A stretch of 17,486 nt of DNA from contig DXAS01000025.1 of NCBI GenBank assembly GCA_019116915.1, positions 1-17,486 on the forward strand, written 5' to 3'. Positions 13,293 through 17,486 of the stretch are shown here, in pieces. The notes under the pieces are model-generated. The model did not search any database. It was not told the DNA's origin and was given only the letters and a program-made list of their open reading frames with translations. Both the position numbers and the translations under genes were made by a program. Within the stretch, counting starts at the first letter, position 1; every line of letters begins with the position of its first letter. The stretch comes from Flavonifractor avicola. GTDB lineage: Bacteria > Bacillota > Clostridia > Oscillospirales > Oscillospiraceae.

Positions 13293-14576
13293 TTATTTCT
13301 CATCCTGATAAATGATCTTTCCGCCCACGATGGTGTACTTGATCTTTCCCTTCAGCTCCTTGCCGGCGAAGGGGGTGTTGCGGCCCTTGGAGGCAAACTG
13401 CTCCGGGTCCACCGTCCACACCTCATCCGGGTCGAAGATAACCACGTCGGCGTCAGCGCCGATGGCCAGCCGGCCCTTGGTGGGCAGACGGAGGATGCAG
13501 GCAGGATTGATGGTCATTTTCCGCAGAATATCGGACAGGGGCAGCTCCCCGGTGTGGTACAGATAGGTCAGGGTGACGCCCAGGGCGGTCTCCAGTCCCA
13601 CCATGCCGCTGGGGGCCTCAGTGAGGGGCCGGGCCTTCTCCTCGGCGGAATGGGGGGCGTGGTCGGTAGCGATGGCGTCGATGGTGCCGTCCTTCAGGCC
13701 CTCGATAATGGCCTCCACGTCGGACCAGGTCCGCAGGGGCGGGTTGACCCGGGCCATGGTGCCTTGGGCCAAAATCTCATCCTCGGTGAGGGAGAAATAC
13801 TGGGGACAGGTCTCACAGGTGATCTGTACGCCCTTGCGCTTGTACCGCCGGACAATGGCCACCGATTTTGCGGTGGAGATGTGGCAGATGTGGACCGCGG
13901 CACCGGTCTCCTCGGCCAACATGGCGTCCCGGGCTACCATCAGCTCCTCGGCGATGGCGGGCCGCCCGTCCAGACGCAGCTGGCGGGATACCCTTCCCTC
14001 GTTGACGGCGTAGTTTTTCACCATATCCGCATCCTCACAGTGGGACAGGATGGTGAGATCCTGCCGGTGGGCCATGATGAGGCCATCCCGCATCAGATTG
14101 GCGTTCTGGATGGGCACACCGTCGTCGGACAGGGCCACTACTCCCGCACCTTTCAGAGCCTCAAAATTGGTGAGTTCCTGGCCTCGCTGTCCCTTGGACA
14201 CCGAGCCGATGGGCCAGACATGGACCCCGCAGGCCTCCGCCGCCTTTCTGCGGACAAAGTCCACCTGCTCGGGGCAGTCCACCGTGGGCCTGGTGTTGGG
14301 CATACAGGCGATGGAGGTAAAGCCGCCCCGGGCGGCGGCTGCCGCGCCGGTCTCGATGGTCTCCTTGTACTCAAATCCGGGCTCCCGCAGGTGGACGTGC
14401 ATATCCACCAGTCCGGCGCACACGGTCAGTCCCGCCGCATCGATGATCTGAGCGCCCGGCTCATTGATGTTGCTGCCGATGACAGTCACCTTTCCGTCTT
14501 CCATCAGGATATCCATGACACCGCCGATGCCCCCCACAGGGTCCACCAGGCGTCCCTGACGAATCAACAGTTTCAC
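13293..14576 (-). CDS. pyrC: Dihydroorotase (class I)
   Basis: PyrC cyclises carbamoyl aspartate to dihydroorotate. The 427-residue product matches class I bacterial dihydroorotases. Metal ligands can be read at His60 and His62 (VDMHVHLREPG), an Asp at 151-152 (LSDDG), His179 (SHCED), His232 (ICHIST) and Asp305 (ATDHAPHS), with spacing like the Aquifex enzyme. The frame is open 58 codons further upstream, but GTG 14576 is preferred. AAAGGAG lies 7 nt before it, the protein then begins at the usual MKLLIRQGRLVDP, and the upstream part has no family similarity and would start before the promoter. It is the first gene of the pyrimidine polycistron. Confidence 0.94.
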   Translation of the reverse strand: MKLLIRQGRLVDPVGGIGGVMDILMEDGKVTVIGSNINEPGAQIIDAAGLTVCAGLVDMHVHLREPGFEYKETIETGAAAAARGGFTSIACMPNTRPTVDCPEQVDFVRRKAAEACGVHVWPIGSVSKGQRGQELTNFEALKGAGVVALSDDGVPIQNANLMRDGLIMAHRQDLTILSHCEDADMVKNYAVNEGRVSRQLRLDGRPAIAEELMVARDAMLAEETGAAVHICHISTAKSVAIVRRYKRKGVQITCETCPQYFSLTEDEILAQGTMARVNPPLRTWSDVEAIIEGLKDGTIDAIATDHAPHSAEEKARPLTEAPSGMVGLETALGVTLTYLYHTGELPLSDILRKMTINPACILRLPTKGRLAIGADADVVIFDPDEVWTVDPEQFASKGRNTPFAGKELKGKIKYTIVGGKIIYQDEK

Positions 14577-14697
14577 TGGATCACTCCTTTCCGTTCCGCG
14601 GGCCGGCTCTGTGGCCGAAACCCACATTTGCACAGCAAAAAAGGGTACAGGTCCTTCCCCCGTCCCCTCCTGCAAGCCACTCTGTTCTTCGCCCTTC
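14577..14697 (-). promoter_or_regulatory. Leader of the pyr operon with a possible PyrR-type RNA loop
   Basis: About 115 nt separate the predicted transcription start from the pyrC GTG. Near the 5' end the RNA can form a short stem, GC(G)AAG with CUUGC, closing the loop AACAGAGUGG. This matches 7 of 10 positions of the UCCAGAGAGG loop bound by PyrR in Bacillus. A weak UGCAGG/CCUGUA pairing followed by CCCUUUUUUG lies further down, and UGUGG/CCACA nearer the gene. The lower stem of a standard PyrR element is not evident and no strong terminator is present, so the assignment is tentative. Confidence 0.3.
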
Positions 14698-14726
14698 ATT
14701 ATAACTTGAATCGCATATTTTAGCAA
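14698..14726 (-). promoter_or_regulatory. Promoter of the pyrimidine polycistron
   Basis: On the minus strand a TTGCTA -35 (14721-14726) and a perfect TATAAT -10 (14698-14703) are separated by exactly 17 nt. No other good promoter was seen between pyrC and ygiQ, and gaps in that run are 33 nt or less. Confidence 0.75.
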
Positions 14727-14787
14727 TGGATTTTTCAGCATTCCGGGCAATAATAAATACGGACATCCAAGGAAGGGAGCTGAGCAA

Positions 14788-14964
14788 ATGACTAATCACA
14801 CCTTTTTAGGCGGCATGGGCCTTGGCATTCTGGCCGGGGCCGCTATGGGCATGGCGGTAGCCGCCAAGGGGATGCAGAATCCCAAAATGCGCCGCATGGC
14901 CAAAAAGGCCACCCGGAAGATGGACCAGATGAAGGATGATCTGGCCGACACCATGGGCTTTTAA
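14788..14964 (+). CDS. Small 58-residue protein, Gly/Ala/Met-rich with basic C-terminal half
   Basis: ATG 14788 to TAA 14964 encodes 58 residues, preceded by GGGAG at 9 nt and followed 8 nt later by a strong terminator, so it is very likely a real gene. Residues 7-28 are small and hydrophobic (LGGMGLGILAGAAMGMAVAA) and could form a membrane helix or hairpin. Residues 29-58 are amphipathic, basic and Met-rich (MRRMAKKATRKM, then DQMKDDLADTMGF). The plan recalls small YtxH-like envelope proteins, but no family signature is long enough to be sure. It is transcribed divergently from the pyr operon; a clear promoter of its own was not found in the roughly 80 nt upstream. Confidence 0.7.
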   Translation: MTNHTFLGGMGLGILAGAAMGMAVAAKGMQNPKMRRMAKKATRKMDQMKDDLADTMGF

Positions 14965-14972
14965 GCCAAAAA

Positions 14973-15009
14973 CAGCAAAAAAGACCGCCGTTGGCGGTCT
15001 TTTTTGCTG
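14973..15009. terminator. Bidirectional terminator between the small protein and the kinase-like gene
   Basis: A perfect 17-bp inverted repeat (14973-14989 with 14993-15009, loop GTT) has a GACCGCC core flanked by A6 on the left and T6 on the right. In either direction the core stem is therefore followed by UUUUUUGCUG. It serves both the plus-strand small gene and the minus-strand gene that ends at 15017. Confidence 0.92.
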
Positions 15010-15016
15010 CAATTAC

Positions 15017-15595
15017 TCAGTAGAGCTGCCGGATCAGCTCCGCACAGTGGTCGATGCCCAGGGTTCCGCTGTTGAGGGTAAGGTCATAGTTCTGGGCGTG
15101 GCCCCACTTCATATCGGTATAGAACCGGTGGTAGGCCGCCCGGCGCTTATCCTTCTCTTTCAGCCGCTGCTCCGGAGAGGCCTCCCGCTCACCGTACACC
15201 TCCACGATCCGTTTGGCCCGGAAGGCCATATCCGCGCGGATAAATACCCGCAGGCAGTCGGCCTTGTCCCGAAGGATATAGTCGGCACACCGGCCCACAA
15301 TGACGCAGGATTCCTTCTCCGCCAGTTTGGTGATGATCCTGCACTGGATCTTCCAGATATAGTCCTCGTTGGTGGGGCCCGCGGTACCGTGGGCAAAGGC
15401 GGAGGCCAGTATCCCGCCGGGGGCATACTCCCCCGCCTCTTTGATATAATTTTTGTGAAAACCGCTCTCCGCCGCAATCTTCTCAATCAGCTCACTGTCA
15501 TAGCAGGCAATGCCCAGAGCTTCGGCCACCTTTTTGCCAATGGTACGGCCGCCGCTGCCAAATTCACGGCTGATGGTGATGATCCGGTTTTTCAT
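15017..15595 (-). CDS. Cytidylate kinase-like family protein
   Basis: This 192-residue P-loop protein is related to cytidylate kinase (cytidylate kinase-like family). The N-terminus reads IITISREFGSGGRTIGKKVAEAL with the nucleotide-binding loop at about 11-21. It continues with LGIACYDSELIEKIA, CVIVGRCADYIL (about 96-107), VFIRADMAFRAKRI and a Lys/Arg-rich lid (KEKDKRRAAYHRFYTDMKWG). The family is common in Clostridia and many members sit beside transporters; they are distinct from the housekeeping Cmk, and their substrates are generally untested. AAAGGAG precedes ATG 15595 at about 10 nt. The MATE pseudogene ends 17 nt upstream, so the two were one transcription unit. Confidence 0.85.
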   Translation of the reverse strand: MKNRIITISREFGSGGRTIGKKVAEALGIACYDSELIEKIAAESGFHKNYIKEAGEYAPGGILASAFAHGTAGPTNEDYIWKIQCRIITKLAEKESCVIVGRCADYILRDKADCLRVFIRADMAFRAKRIVEVYGEREASPEQRLKEKDKRRAAYHRFYTDMKWGHAQNYDLTLNSGTLGIDHCAELIRQLY

Positions 15596-15612
15596 GATTG
15601 ATCCACTCCTTT

Positions 15613-16780
15613 TTATGCGATCTCAGGCGCCTCGGATTGCAGCCGGTGCTCCCGCTTCAGGTGGCTGTGCTCATGGATCAGCAGGCCCAGAGAGAGCAGG
15701 AATGCCAGGCCGTCGGCTACAGGGCCGGTCCACAGCACCCCCTCCACCCCCAGGAACAGGGGCAGGATCAAAGCCGCGGGCACAAAGAAAATGATCTGAC
15801 GGGCCAGGGAGAGAATGGCGGATTTAACAGGCTTGCCTACCGCCTGGAGATAGACTGCCGCCACCGTCTGGAACCCGGTAAGGGGGCAGAGCATCAGGAA
15901 AATGCGGAAGGCCTTTACAGCAAACTCGTTATAAAGCCCCTCCTCGGAGCCAAACAGCATGACTACGCTCATGGGCGCGAACTGGAAAATCAAAAAGGCT
16001 ACGATGGACACCACCTCAGAGGCGATGAGGGAAATTTCCAGGGTTTTTTTCACCCGCTTGAAGTTCTTGGCACCGTAGTTGAAACCGATGATGGGCTGGG
16101 TACCGGTGGCGATGCCCAGCAGAATGGCAATCATGATCTGGTTGACCTTCATCACAGGTGATGGCAAACTGGGTGATAAAGCTACTCAGGCCGAAGGTAA
16201 GGATATTGCCGCAGGTACGGCCGTTCAGGCGGAAGGAGGCGGCATCAGGATGGACGGTCTTGAACCAGGGCAGATAGACCGCCGACACCACAAAGGAGGC
16301 CACCTGTCCGATCACCGTAGCGATGGCAGCACCCTGTACCCCCATATGAAAAACAAAGATAAAGACCGGGTCCAGAATCACGTTGAGGACCGCACCGATG
16401 ATCATGGAAAACATGGCGTATTTGGGGCTGCCATCCGCACGGATCATGGAATTGATGGCGGCTGATATCATCATAAAAGGCAGACCGAGGCCAATGATGA
16501 AGCCATACTCCAAGGCCAGAGACCGCAGCAGGTCGGTTGCGCCGAAGAGAGTCAGGATCGGGTCGATGAACAGCAGGAACACCACAGCCAGGACGATGCT
16601 GACCACGGTCACCAGGGCAACCGCGTTGCCCACGCCCCAGCCGATGAAGATCTGGTCCACGATGTTGTACAGGGAATTGACCAGCAGGGCAATGACGCTG
16701 GGAACGGCAAATTTCAGGATCAACCGGCCAATGGGCTCCGTGGCAAAGGGACTCTCGCGCTCTGGTACTTCTTTTTCCAT
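15613..16780 (-). pseudogene. MATE family multidrug efflux transporter, disrupted by two internal deletions
   Basis: Two minus-strand frames together make a MATE (MOP superfamily, Na+ or H+ antiport) drug exporter. The first runs from ATG 16780 (AGGAG 11 nt before it) through TEPIGRLILKFAVPSVIALL and SFITQFAIT. Near 16155 it leaves frame and ends as nonsense at 16016. The second resumes with VMKVNQIMIAILLG, QPIIGFNYGAKNFKRVKKT and continues to a TAA at 15613. The join is not a simple one-base slip: about 30-35 residues that homologues carry between these points are missing. A second gap is in frame: IFIGWGVG runs straight into NAVALV near 16628, where family members have about 45-48 more residues including a whole transmembrane segment. 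The parts total about 390 residues against a usual 440-460. It is most likely non-functional. Confidence 0.8.
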
Positions 16781-16801
16781 CTTGACTTGCACTCCTTTTA
16801 G

Positions 16802-16819
16802 GTAACTAGTTACTTATTT
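16802..16819 (-). promoter_or_regulatory. Candidate MarR operator before the MATE gene
   Basis: The palindrome GTAACTAGTTAC (16802-16813) with its flank TTATTT is an exact inverted copy, over 18 nt, of the site in front of marR. It lies between the terminator after marR and the ribosome binding site of the MATE gene. No good -35 was found for a separate MATE promoter; TAAATA just upstream could be a -10. Confidence 0.7.
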
Positions 16820-16825
16820 AGCGAT

Positions 16826-16872
16826 AAAAAAGCAGGCAGCGCGCTTGAGTTATCTCCTCAGCACACTGCCTG
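16826..16872 (-). terminator. Terminator between marR and the MATE gene
   Basis: On the minus strand a long stem (16857-16872 with 16833-16849, with G-U pairs and one bulge) is followed by CUUUUUUAUC. It starts about 28 nt past the marR stop codon, so marR may be transcribed alone and the MATE gene from its own start or by readthrough. Confidence 0.75.
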
Positions 16873-16899
16873 GGAATTCACTTTTTCTGACGGAAAGGG

Positions 16900-17340
16900 T
16901 CACTCCAGATCGATGTTGCTCAAGATCAGATCAATGGCCTCCCCCAGCATTTCCTTTTGCCGGGGCGTAAAATCCCGGCACAGCTCCTCCAGTACCTCCC
17001 TGTCCTGCTCCAGAATGGTCTCATGGATTCCTGCAGAGCGCTCGGTACAGGTAATTTTCTTATATCGCCGGTCCTTCTCACTGGGCACGCACCGGACCAG
17101 GCCCTTGCTCTCCAGCCGCTGGAGCATCTTGGTCATGGCCGGATGGGTCACGTGCTCAATGTGCTCCAGATCGTTTTGGTGGATCTCCTCTTTCCCGGCC
17201 GCCTCCAGGCGGCTCACCGATCCCAGTACCCGCAGCTGGGCCCAGGTCAGCCCCATGGCAACGGCCTTCTCATCCATCCGCCTGCGAAATTCCCGGCTGA
17301 TGACTGCGATCTTCAGGCCAAAGGGCATCCTTCCCGTCAT
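16900..17340 (-). CDS. MarR family transcriptional regulator
   Basis: This 146-residue winged-helix regulator has MarR architecture. Helical dimerisation ends flank a DNA-binding core: LTWAQLRVLGSVSRL (31-45), the recognition-helix region HVTHPAMTKMLQRLESKGLV (63-82) and the wing with VPSEKDRRYKKI (85-96), where Asp-Arg is the usual minor-groove contact. ATG 17340 has GAGGTG just upstream. It is placed directly before a MATE efflux gene, and the same palindrome precedes both, so it most likely represses itself and the pump and responds to a small ligand. The regulator itself looks intact although the pump does not. Confidence 0.92.
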   Translation of the reverse strand: MTGRMPFGLKIAVISREFRRRMDEKAVAMGLTWAQLRVLGSVSRLEAAGKEEIHQNDLEHIEHVTHPAMTKMLQRLESKGLVRCVPSEKDRRYKKITCTERSAGIHETILEQDREVLEELCRDFTPRQKEMLGEAIDLILSNIDLE

Positions 17341-17361
17341 ACTTTCACCTCATCCAAATAA

Positions 17362-17373
17362 GTAACTAGTTAC
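17362..17373 (-). promoter_or_regulatory. Candidate MarR operator before marR
   Basis: The perfect 12-bp palindrome GTAACTAGTTAC is directly downstream of the marR -10, over the predicted start of transcription. Together with its flank (17356-17373) it is identical, in inverted orientation, to the site before the MATE gene. Confidence 0.78.
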
Positions 17374-17375
17374 AT

Positions 17376-17402
17376 ATTATACCCCTTCCCGCGGTTTGTC
17401 AA
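17376..17402 (-). promoter_or_regulatory. marR promoter
   Basis: On the minus strand a perfect TTGACA -35 (17397-17402) is followed after 15 nt by a perfect TATAAT -10 (17376-17381). The short spacing is unusual. An alternative -10, TAATAT, two bases further on would give 17 nt. Confidence 0.7.
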
Positions 17403-17411
17403 GGCGGCTGG

Positions 17412-17486
17412 TCACATCAGCCGTAAAATCTCCCGCTTGAGCCGGGCGATAATCCGTTTTTCCAGCCGGGAGATGTAGGACTGTGA
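17412..17486 (-). CDS. sigE: Sporulation sigma factor, SigE-like, C-terminal end only
   Basis: The last 24 codons of a minus-strand gene run in from the right edge and read SQSYISRLEKRIIARLKREI then LRLM and TGA (17412-17414). This is the end of sigma region 4.2. The SQSYISRLEKRII string matches the mother-cell sigma factor SigE of spore formers; SigK ends in SRSYVSRIEK and SigG in SQAQVSRLEK, so SigE fits best from memory. No terminator separates it from the marR promoter, which lies 10 nt beyond the TGA toward lower coordinates, so some readthrough into marR is possible. Confidence 0.75.
   Translation of the reverse strand, partial: SQSYISRLEKRIIARLKREILRLM

Noticed and set aside
13554..14723. 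389-codon plus-strand frame opposite pyrC
   Set aside because: Antisense shadow of dihydroorotase, whose metal ligands are all present on the other strand; it also runs through the pyr promoter.
14577..14750. 58-codon N-terminal extension of dihydroorotase
   Set aside because: The extension lies over the predicted promoter and leader and is unlike any dihydroorotase; GTG 14576 has an ideal ribosome binding site.
16016..16167. Simple single-base frameshift in the MATE gene
   Set aside because: Restoring the frame by one base would still leave about 30-35 conserved residues missing between SFITQFAIT and VMKVNQI, so a deletion fits better.
1..17486. CRISPR arrays, tRNA or rRNA genes, insertion sequences, prophage genes
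   Set aside because: No regularly spaced repeats, no cloverleaf or rRNA-like stretch, and no transposase, integrase or phage protein was seen on either strand.

Overview
The window is a GC-rich chromosomal segment, most likely from an anaerobic, spore-forming Firmicute of the class Clostridia (gut Oscillospirales-like). This is an inference from gene content. A superoxide reductase and a rubrerythrin point to an anaerobe, the right edge carries the C-terminus of a SigE-type sporulation sigma factor, and ribosome binding sites are strong AGGAGG-like. No rRNA, tRNA, CRISPR array, insertion sequence or phage gene was seen, so this is mostly ordinary chromosome.

Layout. (1) 1-3556, plus strand: the 3' part of trmD, a cytoplasmic GH13 glycosidase 21 nt behind it, a DegV-family lipid-binding protein with its own promoter and terminator, and a YhhY-like GNAT acetyltransferase. 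(2) 3557-5440: a gene-free stretch rich in hairpins that carries a duplicated 3' end of a rubrerythrin gene. It is followed on the minus strand by rubrerythrin, desulfoferrodoxin (superoxide reductase) and a PerR-type Fur regulator. A sigma-A-like promoter lies in front of perR, with a perfect 19-bp palindrome at its predicted start point. (3) 5503-7124, minus strand: a secreted copper-amine-oxidase-N / phosphodiester glycosidase protein with its own promoter and terminator. (4) 7158-14726, minus strand: one long pyrimidine polycistron, pyrC-pyrF-(small zinc ribbon)-pyrK-pyrD-(histidine phosphatase/GNAT fusion)-ygiQ, with a good promoter before pyrC and a strong terminator after ygiQ. (5) 14788-14964, plus strand: a 58-residue small protein sharing a bidirectional terminator with the next operon. 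(6) 15017-17402, minus strand: marR, a MATE efflux gene that appears broken by two internal deletions, and a cytidylate-kinase-like gene. The same 12-bp palindrome (18 nt with flank) sits before both marR and the MATE gene. (7) 17412-17486: the last 24 codons of a SigE-like sigma factor.

How the genes work together. The peroxide/superoxide block (regulator plus two oxygen-detoxifying enzymes) is a compact oxidative-stress unit. The pyr block supplies dihydroorotase, both dihydroorotate dehydrogenase B subunits and OMP decarboxylase. pyrB, pyrE and pyrR are not in the window. The marR/MATE block has the usual layout of a locally controlled drug efflux system, but the pump looks dead.

The best second-look items are the doubly deleted MATE gene with intact regulator and operators, the rubrerythrin tail relic, the zinc-ribbon ORF inside the pyr operon, and the phosphatase-acetyltransferase fusion. 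I did not find convincing evidence for a wholly new system.
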